From NCBI GenBank assembly GCA_958410215.1, contig CATYOF010000009.1, positions 30,446 to 94,445 of the forward strand: a DNA stretch of 64,000 nucleotides, read 5' to 3'. Below the pieces are notes generated by a model. The model ran no database searches. It saw nothing but the letters and a program-made list of their open reading frames with translations, and was not told where the DNA came from. Position 1 is the first letter of the stretch, and the number at the start of each line of letters is the position of its first letter. Shown here piece after piece: positions 1 to 9,084 of this stretch. Source of the DNA: an uncultured Cryptobacterium sp. Its GTDB lineage: Bacteria > Actinomycetota > Coriobacteriia > Coriobacteriales > Eggerthellaceae. The position numbers were made by a program, and so were the translations under genes.

Positions 1-1611
1 AGTTCGACTTTCAAATTCAGCCGCACAGGTATCAACCGTTTTAAATACAGGAACTACCCCAAGCTCTTTACGGCGAGCGCGAACCGCATGTTCTTCACTG
101 CCGGTAAGATAGGCAATCTGTATATCAGATAAGCCAAAACGCTTAGCCTGCAATAAGTCCTGAGCATCCAAATCTTCAAGAGCGTACTTACCAATTGCCT
201 GTTCAACTTGAATAATGTCATAGAGACGTGATAAGAACCAGCGATCGATTTTGGAAGCTTCAAATACCTGATCGATACTCCATCCACGGCGAAAAGCTTC
301 TGCGATATAGAACATACGATCTTCAGTAGGCTTACCTACCAATTCATCAAAGTGCTCTTCATCAAAGCTGTCCTTGCCATCGGCACCTAAACCGGCACGT
401 CCGTTTTCCAATGAACGCATCGCTTTACCAAATGCTTCTTCAAAGGTACGACCGATAGCCATAATTTCTCCAACTGCTTTCATGCGGGTAGAAAGCGTAG
501 TATCGGTACCTTTAAACTTCTCAAAAGCAAAACGAGGAACCTTTACGACACAGTAGTCAATAGAAGGTTCGAAACAAGCCGGCGTTGCTTTGGTAATGTC
601 ATTGGTAATTTCATCAAGCGTATATCCTACCGCTAACTTTGCTGCTGCCTTAGCAATTGGAAAACCAGTAGCCTTAGAAGCAAGTGCGGAAGAACGAGAA
701 ACACGAGGGTTCATTTCAATTACAATGAGGCGTCCATTTTTTGGATTAACCGCAAACTGCACGTTAGAGCCGCCGGTTTCTACACCAATCTTTTCCAAAA
801 TTGCAAGAGAGGCAACCCTCATGCGTTGGTATTCAACATCCGATAAAGTTTGTGCAGGAGCAACCGTAATAGAATCGCCCGTATGAACACCCATAGGGTC
901 AAAATTTTCTATGGAGCAAATAATAATGCCGTTACCCGCTTTATCGCGCATAACCTCCATTTCGTATTCTTTCCAACCCTCAATGCTTTCTTCTACCAGT
1001 ACTTCGCTTACCGGAGAGAGATCAAGACCTTGAGACACAATAAGTTCAAGTTCTTCTTGATTATGCGCAATGCCACCACCAGCACCGCCAAGCGTAAACG
1101 ATGGACGAATAACCAGCGGGTATCCTAAGCTTTCAGCCAAAGACAGCGCATCATCAATCGAATAGGCATAGCCACTGCGTGCAACTTCAAGACCAATTTC
1201 TGACATGGCTTCATTAAATTGCTTGCGATCTTCACCACGCTCGATAGCGTCTAAATCGCATCCAATCATCTCCACGCCATATTTTTCCAATACGCCGGCC
1301 TTCGCCAATTCAACAGCGGCATTAAGTGCGGTCTGCCCCCCTAGGGTGGGTAACAGCGCATCAGGGCGTTCTTTGGCTATGATTTTTTCAATAAATTCCT
1401 TGGTAATTGGTTCTACGTAGGTGCGATCAACCAACTGAGGGTCTGTCATGATGGTGGCAGGATTGGAATTAACCAATACCACCTCATAACCATCCTCCTT
1501 TAATACCTTGCACGCTTGGGCACCCGAATAGTCGAATTCACATGCTTGACCAATGACGATAGGACCAGATCCAATTACCAAGATTCGTTTTATATCTTCT
1601 CTTTTAGGCAT
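1..1611 (-). CDS. carB: carbamoyl-phosphate synthase large subunit, N-terminal half (runs off left edge)
   Basis: This is the synthetase subunit of carbamoyl-phosphate synthase, which makes carbamoyl phosphate from bicarbonate, ATP and ammonia supplied by CarA. The frame is open from an ATG at 1611 to base 1 (537 codons, about half of the family's roughly 1070). The N-terminus reads MPKREDIKRILVIGSGPIVI. The first ATP-grasp half is visible, including IRPSFTLGGAGGG and EMNPRVSRSSALASKATG, and the last residues (KTVDTCAAEFE) match the start of the second half. The start is supported by AAGGAGAGG just upstream, and the gene overlaps the carA stop by 8 bases. It is the last visible gene of the pyr operon. 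Confidence 0.97.
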   Translation of the reverse strand, partial: MPKREDIKRILVIGSGPIVIGQACEFDYSGAQACKVLKEDGYEVVLVNSNPATIMTDPQLVDRTYVEPITKEFIEKIIAKERPDALLPTLGGQTALNAAVELAKAGVLEKYGVEMIGCDLDAIERGEDRKQFNEAMSEIGLEVARSGYAYSIDDALSLAESLGYPLVIRPSFTLGGAGGGIAHNQEELELIVSQGLDLSPVSEVLVEESIEGWKEYEMEVMRDKAGNGIIICSIENFDPMGVHTGDSITVAPAQTLSDVEYQRMRVASLAILEKIGVETGGSNVQFAVNPKNGRLIVIEMNPRVSRSSALASKATGFPIAKAAAKLAVGYTLDEITNDITKATPACFEPSIDYCVVKVPRFAFEKFKGTDTTLSTRMKAVGEIMAIGRTFEEAFGKAMRSLENGRAGLGADGKDSFDEEHFDELVGKPTEDRMFYIAEAFRRGWSIDQVFEASKIDRWFLSRLYDIIQVEQAIGKYALEDLDAQDLLQAKRFGLSDIQIAYLTGSEEHAVRARRKELGVVPVFKTVDTCAAEFESRT

Positions 1612-2938
1612 GAACCTCTCCTTCCCTTGCAGCAAAATTCCACCCTGCAAGGCGATCATGTGCAATATCGATATCCAGATAATCAGACCTACCGTCCATT
1701 AAGCGTGTAAACGCAGTAAACAGATAGTGTGCATCAGTAGGACCAGGACTAGCTTCAGGATGGTACTGTACCGAAAAGACCGGCTTATCCAAAAAGGCAA
1801 TACCTTCCGCAGTGCCATCATTAAGATTTACGTGCGTAAGCTGAATGCGTCCAAACTTTTCGTTCATGACAACCGGTGCGCACTTCTTTTCACACCAGAA
1901 ACGAAGATCATCCACATGAGCGCTCATACCGTCAGATAGTTCAGGTACCAAGGGGCCAAGGGAATCAAAGAGTAATCCAAAGCCATGGTTTTGGGCGGTT
2001 ATTTCAACCCTACCCGTACGTAAATTCATAACTGGCTGATTGCCCCCACGATGGCCAAACTTAAGTTTTTCCATTTCAGCGCCTGATGCAAGTGAAATCA
2101 TCTGGTGACCGAGGCAAATTCCAAAAAGCGGAACTTTACCAATGAGCTGCTCTACCTGCACGTAGGTTTCTCGCACCGCTTCAGGATCGCCCGGACCATT
2201 ACTCAAGAAAACGCCATCGGGATTAAGAGAAAGCACCTTATCCGCTGAAGTATTCCAAGGAACAACGGTAAGCTTGCAGCCCACACGAATCAGGCCCTGC
2301 AAGATAGACTTTTTTACACCACAGTCATAGGCAACCACATGATAGTAAGGCTCAGCAGGTGCAGCAAGCGCAAAAGCTTGGCTTTCAGGCAGTTCAGTAA
2401 ATGAAGTAATTTCATCGCGACTAACCGTTTTAGCCAGATTTACTCCCACGATGCTTTCCGAAGCGCGGACTTTTGCCAATAAGCTATCCGTATCAAGATC
2501 AATGGTGGACAAAACACCACGTTGTGCCCCATGGTCACGCAGATGCATAGTAAGCGAACGTGTATCAATGCCGCCAAGAGCCACAACTTGCTGATCTTTA
2601 AGAAAATCAGGCAAAGAAATTTCGCTGCGCCAATTTGAAGGAGTAAAGCACATTTCGTGCACCACCAAACCACGCAGGGCAAGACTATCCGCCTGCAGAT
2701 CATCACGATTTACTCCATAGTTACCTATCTGGGGATAGGTCATCGTAATAATCTGTCCCGCATAGGAAGGATCAGAAATTACCTCTAGGTAACCTTCCAA
2801 AGAAGTATTGAAGCAAACTTCGCCAAACACCTCACCTTCCGTACCGCAGGAATAACCTTCATAGACCGTACCGTCTTCCAAAACCAATTTAGCCTTGGCG
2901 TGCTGTCCATAACTGGTGTTGTCCAATAACTTACTCAA
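1604..2938 (-). CDS. carA: carbamoyl-phosphate synthase small (glutaminase) subunit
   Basis: CarA hydrolyses glutamine and passes ammonia to CarB. The N-terminal CPSase domain (SLEGYLEVISDPSYAGQ, residues about 46-62) is followed by a class I amidotransferase domain with nucleophile Cys275 in FGICLGHQ and the His393/Glu395 pair in QYHPEASPGP. At 444 residues it is longer than the usual 360-390. The extra length is an insertion of about 40 residues (roughly 324-366) between the QNHGF motif and HVNLNDGTAEG, containing the pair Cys349/Cys353. The start is TTG at 2938, with AAGGAT upstream inside pyrC; it overlaps pyrC by 8 bases, the same overlap size as carA/carB. It lies in the pyrR-pyrB-pyrC-carA-carB operon. 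Confidence 0.96.
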   Translation of the reverse strand: MSKLLDNTSYGQHAKAKLVLEDGTVYEGYSCGTEGEVFGEVCFNTSLEGYLEVISDPSYAGQIITMTYPQIGNYGVNRDDLQADSLALRGLVVHEMCFTPSNWRSEISLPDFLKDQQVVALGGIDTRSLTMHLRDHGAQRGVLSTIDLDTDSLLAKVRASESIVGVNLAKTVSRDEITSFTELPESQAFALAAPAEPYYHVVAYDCGVKKSILQGLIRVGCKLTVVPWNTSADKVLSLNPDGVFLSNGPGDPEAVRETYVQVEQLIGKVPLFGICLGHQMISLASGAEMEKLKFGHRGGNQPVMNLRTGRVEITAQNHGFGLLFDSLGPLVPELSDGMSAHVDDLRFWCEKKCAPVVMNEKFGRIQLTHVNLNDGTAEGIAFLDKPVFSVQYHPEASPGPTDAHYLFTAFTRLMDGRSDYLDIDIAHDRLAGWNFAAREGEVHA

Positions 2939-4223
2939 CTACGACACCATCCTTACATGTAAAGGTGCCACCTACCAAAACATCGGTTGCACGACCTGTT
3001 AATTCGTATCCTAAGAAACCGGAATTTTTCGATTTAGAATACATATCATCTGCCGTAACCGTCCAAGTAACAGCAGGATCGAAAATAGTAATATCAGCCA
3101 CATTTCCCGCTTCAAGTTTCACCTGGTCTAGGCGAAGGATTTTACGAGGCTTAATTGCCATAAGTTCAACCAGCTGGTTGTAGGTAATATGTCCTGGAGC
3201 AACCAAGTACGTAAGAACTACACCCAAGGAAGTTTCTAATCCGGTCATACCGAAAGGTGCTAATTCAAATTCACGCGCTTTTTCGTGTTCTGCATGAGGT
3301 GCGTGATCGGTCACAATACAATCGATCGTGCCATCGGCAAGCGCTTCAAGTAAGGCTGCATTATCCTCTCTAGTTCGCAAAGGAGGATTCATCTTCAAAT
3401 TGGTGTTATACGTAGTAGTAATATCGTCCTCATTTAACACTAAATGATGGGGAGTAACCTCACAAGTTACCGCTACACCGCGAGCCTTACCTTCGCGCAC
3501 CAATTCAACGCCACGAGCTGAAGTAATGTGTTGAATATGAATAGGACAGCCCGTTAATTCAGAAAGCGCAATATCACGCTGAATTTGCAATTCTTCTCCT
3601 GTTGCAGGCCATCCCGCAAGACCCAAGCGCGTCGAAACCACACCTTCGTTCACCTGACCCGGGCCAACCAAACCTTCATCTTGACAATGGCTCATTACCA
3701 CCTTGTTGAACATTTTTGCGTAGTCCATCACGCGGCGCATCATGCCAGCGTTTTGAACGCCTCGTCCATCATCAGTAAAAGCAACCGCACCATGAGCAAC
3801 CATATCTCCCATTTCAGAGAGCGATTCACCCTTTAAGCCTTTTGTACAAGCGCCCGAAGGATACACACGGCAATGGCCTGCCTGAGCTGCTTTATCAAGC
3901 ACATAATCGATAGTGGTGGCGTTATCGGTCGTAGGATTGGTATTCGGCATAGAACAAATACCCGTAAATCCGCCATGAGCTGCAGCCGCCGTTCCAGTTT
4001 CGATAGTTTCTTTATATTCTTGACCTGGATCACGAAGGTGAACATGAATATCAACTAATCCAGGAACCGCAATACAACCACTGCGGTCATACACTTCAGC
4101 ATCGGGACATTCAAGAGAGGGACCAACTTCAACGATAGTTTGCCCGTCAATCAAAATATCAGCAACGGTATCAAGCGATAAAGAAGGATCAATTACTCGA
4201 ACGTTTTTAATGAGCGATTTCAT
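2931..4223 (-). CDS. pyrC: dihydroorotase
   Basis: Dihydroorotase cyclises carbamoyl-aspartate to dihydroorotate in pyrimidine synthesis. The 430-residue protein has the class I amidohydrolase pattern: the zinc HxH in DIHVHLRDPGQEYKE (residues about 58-72), SMPNTNP for substrate binding, later metal histidines in VMSHCQDE and HIQHITS, and the catalytic Asp in IVTDHAPHAEHEK. The ATG at 4223 lies inside the end of pyrB (17-base overlap), indicating translational coupling. The length is normal for bacterial type I dihydroorotases. Confidence 0.97.
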   Translation of the reverse strand: MKSLIKNVRVIDPSLSLDTVADILIDGQTIVEVGPSLECPDAEVYDRSGCIAVPGLVDIHVHLRDPGQEYKETIETGTAAAAHGGFTGICSMPNTNPTTDNATTIDYVLDKAAQAGHCRVYPSGACTKGLKGESLSEMGDMVAHGAVAFTDDGRGVQNAGMMRRVMDYAKMFNKVVMSHCQDEGLVGPGQVNEGVVSTRLGLAGWPATGEELQIQRDIALSELTGCPIHIQHITSARGVELVREGKARGVAVTCEVTPHHLVLNEDDITTTYNTNLKMNPPLRTREDNAALLEALADGTIDCIVTDHAPHAEHEKAREFELAPFGMTGLETSLGVVLTYLVAPGHITYNQLVELMAIKPRKILRLDQVKLEAGNVADITIFDPAVTWTVTADDMYSKSKNSGFLGYELTGRATDVLVGGTFTCKDGVVVE

Positions 4224-5145
4224 CGTTTGCTCCCCCTAACAGCAAATAGATCAGCGCCATACGAACACAAACACCTGAAAATACCTGTTCAACAATGACC
4301 GATTTATGACCATCTGCCATGAAACTATCCAGTTCAACCCCACGATTAATGGGTCCAGGATGGCAGATAATGGCATCATCTTTCATAAGATAAGAACGTT
4401 GTTCATTTAGGCCGTATAACAGATGATATTCGCGCAAACTTGGGAAAGGCGCATTTTCCAAACGTTCCATCTGGATACGCAACATATATACCACATCAAG
4501 ACTGGGCAGCACTTCGTCCAAATAAGGAGTTACTTCATCAGCCCCAAGAACATCGGGTCGTGCAGGTAAAAGGGTTGCCGGTGCAATAAGAACAACCTGG
4601 GCTCCCATTTTCTTTAAGGCAGGAACCAAGGATCCGCAAACACGGGAATGAGCAATATCTCCTACAATTCCCACACGCAAACCTTCAAACGAGCCTTTTT
4701 CCTTCCAGATGGTATACAGATCGAGAAGTGCCTGCGTAGGATGCTGATGTTTACCATCGCCGGCATCAATAACACTAGCGTTGGTGTTTTGTGAGACCAT
4801 ATAAGGTGCGCCTGCACACTTGTGGCGCACGATAAACATATCTACTTTCATAGCATCAAGGGTGCGCACCGTGTCGACTAAGCTTTCACCTTTAACAGTA
4901 GATGACGCACTCCCACCAGCATTAAGAGAATCGCAAGAAAGGCGTTTTTCTGCTAGTTCAAAAGACCCCCGCGTTCTGGTGGAAGGTTCAAAAAACAGGT
5001 TGCACACCGTTTTGCCACGGAGAGCAGGAACTTTTTTGATAGCACGTTCGTTAACTTCTTCGAATTTTCGTGCCTGTTCTAACACCGTCATAATATCGTC
5101 GGCTGATAAATCATCAATGAATAAAAGATGTTTGTGATTAAACAT
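4207..5145 (-). CDS. pyrB: aspartate carbamoyltransferase catalytic chain
   Basis: PyrB joins carbamoyl phosphate and aspartate, the committed step of pyrimidine synthesis. The carbamoyl-phosphate loop FFEPSTRTRGSFE is near residues 52-64, the mobile KGESLVDT loop near 85-92, HQHPTQALLDLYTI near 132-145, and the aspartate site CHPGPINRGVEL near 261-272. The length of 312 residues is typical. No regulatory chain (pyrI) is adjacent, so control is presumably through PyrR. The gene starts 2 bases after the pyrR stop and its ribosome site (GGGAG) lies in the end of pyrR. Confidence 0.97.
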   Translation of the reverse strand: MFNHKHLLFIDDLSADDIMTVLEQARKFEEVNERAIKKVPALRGKTVCNLFFEPSTRTRGSFELAEKRLSCDSLNAGGSASSTVKGESLVDTVRTLDAMKVDMFIVRHKCAGAPYMVSQNTNASVIDAGDGKHQHPTQALLDLYTIWKEKGSFEGLRVGIVGDIAHSRVCGSLVPALKKMGAQVVLIAPATLLPARPDVLGADEVTPYLDEVLPSLDVVYMLRIQMERLENAPFPSLREYHLLYGLNEQRSYLMKDDAIICHPGPINRGVELDSFMADGHKSVIVEQVFSGVCVRMALIYLLLGGANDEIAH

Positions 5146-5147
5146 AG

Positions 5148-5735
5148 TTAAGCTCCCTTCACTGGAGCTGAACCAACATGCTGACCTGGTTCTAAGCGTT
5201 TAATACGTACGCTTGATTGCCCATCAATTTCTTTAAGATACAATCGCACGCTTTCATTCGAGGCAGAAGGAACATTTTTTCCAACAAAATCAGCCCTGAT
5301 GGGAAGTTCGCGATGACCACGATCAATCAAAGTTGCTAGCTGAATGCGAGCAGGCCTGCCTAAATCCATCAAAGCATCAAGTGCTGCACGAATAGTGCGA
5401 CCGGTATAGAGCACATCATCAACAAGGACGATGGTTTTACCATCAACAGGGAAAAAGATTTCGGTACCTTGTACCACAGGAGATAAATTCATGATGGAAT
5501 CATCGCGATAAAAACTGATATCCAATGACCCAACGGGAAGCTTCGTTCCCTCAATGTCTTCAATAAGACGAGCAATTCTTCGGGCTAGTACATCGCCCCT
5601 CGTTACGATGCCAACAATTGCAAGATCTTGGCATCCTTTGTTTTGTTCAAGAATCTGATGTGCCATACGCACTAATGTCCGATCAATTTCAGACTCTTCC
5701 ATAACGACAGATTCTTCAATTCCGTTGTCTTGCAT
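5148..5735 (-). CDS. pyrR: PyrR bifunctional attenuation regulator / uracil phosphoribosyltransferase
   Basis: PyrR binds pyr mRNA when UMP is high and promotes termination; many members also have uracil phosphoribosyltransferase activity. The PRPP-binding motif IVLVDDVLYTGRTIRAALDA is clear, as are the family-typical DRTLVRMAHQILE N-terminal helix and the DISFYRDD segment. I chose the ATG at 5735 (195 residues) because AAGGAGCGTGC precedes it with normal spacing; the open frame extends 25 codons further up to 5810 but without a comparable ribosome site. It is the first gene of the pyr operon, downstream of a leader with a PyrR-like hairpin and a terminator. Confidence 0.95.
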   Translation of the reverse strand: MQDNGIEESVVMEESEIDRTLVRMAHQILEQNKGCQDLAIVGIVTRGDVLARRIARLIEDIEGTKLPVGSLDISFYRDDSIMNLSPVVQGTEIFFPVDGKTIVLVDDVLYTGRTIRAALDALMDLGRPARIQLATLIDRGHRELPIRADFVGKNVPSASNESVRLYLKEIDGQSSVRIKRLEPGQHVGSAPVKGA

Positions 5736-5886
5736 GCACGCTCCTTTCTTAAAACTAACGTGCGTACAGACAAAGCCGCTGACAAGAAGAAGATACCTCG
5801 TCCAGTTCATTGGTAAACTGACGCAATCGTATGGTCAATATCACCAAAAACGAAGTTTTTCTTTTCCTTGCTACCCTGCCCTGATA

Positions 5887-5914
5887 AGAAAAAAGCCCCA
5901 GAGCAGAGAGGGGC
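5887..5914 (-). terminator. pyr operon leader terminator (probable attenuator)
   Basis: On the minus strand a GCCCC/GGGGC stem (arms 5910-5914 and 5895-5899, loop TCTCTGCTCT) is followed by six Ts. It lies about 150 bases before pyrR and after the PyrR-like hairpin, the position expected of the regulated terminator. The loop side contains CTCTCTG, complementary to CAGAGAG in the upstream hairpin, so the two structures could be alternatives. It could also simply end read-through from rsmB. Confidence 0.75.
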
Positions 5915-5993
5915 AATCAATCTGGCGTTGAAGCTTACAATAGTACGACATCCATTTATCGTAGTCCCAGAAGCCCACCGCAATATGTTTGCA

Positions 5994-6025
5994 CCTTATC
6001 GGTCTCTCTGTACCGCCATTAAAGG
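5994..6025 (-). promoter_or_regulatory. PyrR-binding-like RNA hairpin in pyr leader
   Basis: The minus-strand RNA starts CCUUUAAUGGCGGUACAGAG and ends AGACCGAUAAGG. CCUU pairs with AAGG and CGGU with ACCG, presenting ACAGAGAG. This matches the general build of PyrR anti-antiterminators (consensus core UCCNGNGAGG), but two core positions differ (UAC for UCC, GAGA for GAGG). It lies between the putative promoter and the leader terminator, upstream of pyrR. Confidence 0.55.
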
Positions 6026-6033
6026 TTTTCTTG

Positions 6034-6039
6034 ATTATA
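6034..6039 (-). promoter_or_regulatory. putative -10 of the pyr operon promoter
   Basis: A perfect TATAAT on the minus strand lies just upstream of the PyrR-like hairpin, giving a leader of about 290 bases. No good -35 hexamer is present at 16-18 bases, so this is a weak call based on the -10 and position. Confidence 0.4.
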
Positions 6040-6063
6040 GAACCAAGCAGGCATGGGGTCTAG

Positions 6064-6098
6064 AAAAAATATAACGTGTCACCATTACGAAACACGTT
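6064..6098 (-). terminator. terminator overlapping the rsmB stop
   Basis: Minus-strand arms AACGTGT (6092-6098) and ACACGTT (6073-6079) form a 7-base-pair stem with a 12-base loop, followed by ATATTTTTT. The first arm lies inside the last rsmB codons. It would separate the def-fmt-rsmB transcript from the pyr operon. Confidence 0.55.
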
Positions 6099-7509
6099 TT
6101 GATAACACGCAAACAAAATGTGCATCGAACAAAGGATTTGATTCATCGCTTGAAAAAAGATCATCGATTAAACGTTGATAGGTAACCTCAAAAGAACTTC
6201 CCTGTTCGCTTTTAAGAAATGCCCGAATAACCTCTTCGTTTTCTTCCTTAAATACCGTACAGGTGGCATAGGTAAGAGCTCCACCAGGTTTCACCAAACG
6301 AGCCGCCTGACAAAGAAGCTTAAATCCTGTATGAGCCATGGAAGAAATTTCGTCAGCGGTAACGCGCCACCGAATATCGGCATGCCTGCGCAAAGTACCT
6401 ACACCCGTACAAGGTGTATCAATAAATATGGCATCATAGGTTTCAGTGCCAAACTGCGATAAATCTCTTGCGTCCTGGCAAAACACTTCATTTTGGGAAA
6501 TTTCTGCTTGTTTTAGCCTGACAATGCGCTCTTTGGTGCGAGTCTCATCAGCATCAATCATATCAAGGGTCATTTGCTTTCCAAAACGCGCCAGCGAAAC
6601 ATTCTGTAGCAACACCGATTTTGTCCCACGCCCTGCACCAATTTCTAAAAACCGTTCAGGATAGGTAGAAGGAACCGCTTTGGTTGCTACCAGCTGTGCC
6701 GCACCGTCACTGATAACAAGGGATCCCTTTCGAAGCAGTTCGCTTACTAAATCGTGGGCCACGTCGCTGCGGCTTGCAAAAACAAAACACGATAAGCCAC
6801 ATTCATGCTGTTGTAGACGAGGAACCGGGGCAAGTTTTACCCCTTGATTCACTAGGGCCTTGAGTGTTTGAGGGCCATTGGCATGAGCTTGATTAATTAC
6901 AAAAAACAAAGGTGCCGAACAGTTGGAATGCTTCATAAACTGAAATGCCGCATCCCTACCAAATTCATCTACAAGCCTTGAGACTAACCAGGTAGGAAAG
7001 CCATAGAACAAACCAGCAGCTTCATCGTCTGTTTGTATATCACCAAAAGGAAAATCATTTTGCAATTCGCATGCTCGACGCAAAACAAAATTAGCAACTC
7101 CAACCGCTTTAGGAGCAAAGCTGCGAACTAATTCAACCCCTTCGTTAGAAACGATATGAGGGGCTTTTCCTAAATAAAACAATTCAGCAAAGGAAATACG
7201 CAACGCGCTGCGAACATCGTCATTGATATCGTCAGGGCTTTTCAGCACTCGGTTTATAAGATAATCAAGACTTCCTTTGCGGGAGGTTACCTCAGTAGCC
7301 AACAGGCGCGCAAAAGCCTTTTCGGCAGGAGGAAGGGATACCTTACGTGATGCGGTATTCCACGCTTGGTCCAAAAAGATACGGTGGATACGGATATCCT
7401 CCAAGACCTCAAAGGCAAGCCTTCGGGCAGGAGTAACCCGTGAAGAACGCGAAGATCGACTTTGTTTAGAGAAAGAACGACGTGAATGAGGGCTGGAAGA
7501 ATTAGACAT
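6085..7509 (-). CDS. rsmB: 16S rRNA (cytosine-967-C5)-methyltransferase RsmB
   Basis: RsmB methylates C967 of 16S rRNA using S-adenosylmethionine. A Ser/Arg-rich basic N-terminus (about residues 1-30) precedes a NusB-like RNA-binding domain and then a Rossmann methyltransferase domain. Visible motifs are the SAM site LEIGAGRGTKS, the IFIDTPCTGVGTLRRHADIR segment with one active-site Cys, and TYATCTVFKEENEEV with the second Cys. The length (474) is slightly above the usual 430-450, explained by the basic N-terminal tail. It starts at ATG 7509, overlapping the fmt stop by 8 bases. Confidence 0.95.
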   Translation of the reverse strand: MSNSSSPHSRRSFSKQSRSSRSSRVTPARRLAFEVLEDIRIHRIFLDQAWNTASRKVSLPPAEKAFARLLATEVTSRKGSLDYLINRVLKSPDDINDDVRSALRISFAELFYLGKAPHIVSNEGVELVRSFAPKAVGVANFVLRRACELQNDFPFGDIQTDDEAAGLFYGFPTWLVSRLVDEFGRDAAFQFMKHSNCSAPLFFVINQAHANGPQTLKALVNQGVKLAPVPRLQQHECGLSCFVFASRSDVAHDLVSELLRKGSLVISDGAAQLVATKAVPSTYPERFLEIGAGRGTKSVLLQNVSLARFGKQMTLDMIDADETRTKERIVRLKQAEISQNEVFCQDARDLSQFGTETYDAIFIDTPCTGVGTLRRHADIRWRVTADEISSMAHTGFKLLCQAARLVKPGGALTYATCTVFKEENEEVIRAFLKSEQGSSFEVTYQRLIDDLFSSDESNPLFDAHFVCVLSKRVS

Positions 7510-8446
7510 GGATGCTACCCCACGTAATGCCGCCTTGCTTTATCCCTTGGATACCCGCCGCAAATGCACGAGCTTCCATGGCCTTTTTTCCATCGGGTTT
7601 GACGTTTGTCAGTTCAAGAGCACCGTCAGTAAAACCAAGGTATAAGCGCTTCGCTAAAAAGCGCACTTCCCCACACATAACCGATACCTCTTTTCCTGTT
7701 GCTTGAGCACCAAGAATAGTAAGCGGTTTTCCGGCAACAACACAGCGGCAGGGATGGTTTTCGCTTGATGCTTGAATGTAAGCAAGCGCCTGACGAGCAG
7801 ATAATTCAGGAGAAATATCAAGTTCCCCTTTGCTTAGTTTCTCTGCATAGGTGACACCCGATTCTGGCTGCGGCGCCCATTCAACAGACTCACCGGAATC
7901 GAGCTTATCTAAAACTGAAACCAGACAACGTCCGCCTGCTTCAGCAAGTTCGCACGAAAGTTCATCAGCGCATTTTTCAGCGATTGTGACCTCATAGGTT
8001 TGGGCAACATCGCCGGTATCAAGCCCCTCTTCCATGCGCATAATGCCAATTCCTGTTTTGGTATCCCCCGCCAAAATAGCCCGCTCTATTGGAGCTGCTC
8101 CACGCCATCGCGGTAAAAGAGACCCATGAACATTCAAGCATCCAAAACGGGGCAGTTCTAAAACACGCTTAGGTAATAAAGCGCCATAAGCAGCTACACA
8201 GATAGCATCAGGAGAATAGGACTTCAGTGCTTCATAAGCTTCGTCGGTTTTGAGCGAAGCATATTCTAAAACAGGAATAGAAAAGCGTTGGGCGCATGCT
8301 TTCACAGGTGAACTTACCAGTTTCTTTCCACGACCACGAATAGCATCAGGCCTGGTAACTACAGCCGCCACGTCATGTTTGGAAGCAATAAGTTTTTCAA
8401 GTACCAATTCAGCAAACTGAGGCGTACCCATAAAAACAATGCGCAT
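7502..8446 (-). CDS. fmt: methionyl-tRNA formyltransferase
   Basis: Fmt formylates initiator Met-tRNA with 10-formyl-THF. The 314-residue protein begins MRIVFMGTPQFAELVLEKL and carries the formyl-transferase core NVHGSLLPRWRGAAPIERAI (catalytic Asn/His) and the downstream GLDTGDV. The C-terminal OB-like tRNA-binding domain is present, so it is full length. It follows def with a 7-base gap and precedes rsmB with an overlap; def-fmt-rsmB is a widely conserved order. Confidence 0.97.
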   Translation of the reverse strand: MRIVFMGTPQFAELVLEKLIASKHDVAAVVTRPDAIRGRGKKLVSSPVKACAQRFSIPVLEYASLKTDEAYEALKSYSPDAICVAAYGALLPKRVLELPRFGCLNVHGSLLPRWRGAAPIERAILAGDTKTGIGIMRMEEGLDTGDVAQTYEVTIAEKCADELSCELAEAGGRCLVSVLDKLDSGESVEWAPQPESGVTYAEKLSKGELDISPELSARQALAYIQASSENHPCRCVVAGKPLTILGAQATGKEVSVMCGEVRFLAKRLYLGFTDGALELTNVKPDGKKAMEARAFAAGIQGIKQGGITWGSIHV

Positions 8447-8453
8447 AGAAAAA

Positions 8454-8984
8454 CTATCCTACCTCTCCTGGTTTTGCACCCATTTCAAGAGCGAGATTAT
8501 AGTCATGGAGGGCTTTTATCTTATCCATAGGGGAACACGTTTCGAAAAGTGTTTTTCCGTCGAGATGATCAATTTCATGCTGTAAGCAACGCCCTAAAAG
8601 GCCATCGCTAACCACCTTGCATTCGTTGCCCTCAAGATCATAATAGCGAACACGAACCTTGGATGGGCGCGCAATAGGTACCGAAATACCCGGAAGCGAC
8701 AAACAACCCTCCTCTTCGGTAACCGAATCAGCACTAGCCCATTCAATGACAGGATTTACCAACACATAGGGATCAGCATTTCCCTCTTCATCGAGACAGT
8801 CGATTACTACAAATCGCTTATTAATACCAACCTGGGGTGCGGCAAGACCACAGCCATTATTGGCATACATGGTCTTGAGCATTTGCTTGCTTAATTTAAC
8901 GAGCGACTTATCCCCTACCGTGCACTCCTCGCACACTGAACGCAAACCCGGATCGGGAGAAAGAACTATCTTTAAGGTTTTCAT
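8454..8984 (-). CDS. def: peptide deformylase
   Basis: Def removes the formyl group from nascent proteins, reversing Fmt's mark. All three family motifs are present: GCGLAAPQVG (GxGxAAxQ), EEGCLSLPG with the metal Cys, and LQHEIDHLDG with the metal-binding HExxH. The length of 176 is normal. The ATG at 8984 follows GAAAGG at suitable spacing, and a promoter candidate lies about 40 bases upstream. Confidence 0.97.
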   Translation of the reverse strand: MKTLKIVLSPDPGLRSVCEECTVGDKSLVKLSKQMLKTMYANNGCGLAAPQVGINKRFVVIDCLDEEGNADPYVLVNPVIEWASADSVTEEEGCLSLPGISVPIARPSKVRVRYYDLEGNECKVVSDGLLGRCLQHEIDHLDGKTLFETCSPMDKIKALHDYNLALEMGAKPGEVG

Positions 8985-9024
8985 AGAATACCTTTCGTAG
9001 GTGCTTCATTGTTTTTCGTAAGGT

Positions 9025-9033
9025 AGTATACCA
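9025..9033 (-). promoter_or_regulatory. extended -10 promoter for def-fmt-rsmB
   Basis: On the minus strand TGGTATACT (TGn plus TATACT) is an extended -10 in the gap between dnaG and def. The -35 is poor, as is common for extended -10 promoters. It would give a leader of about 35 bases before def. Confidence 0.5.
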
Positions 9034-9084
9034 GCGAATAATGCTACTTTGTTGATAGCAAAATAATACGGCTAAATTATCACG

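Noticed and set aside
850..1128. 92-codon plus-strand frame
   Set aside because: It is an antisense shadow of carB, whose frame is intact here with clear ATP-grasp motifs.
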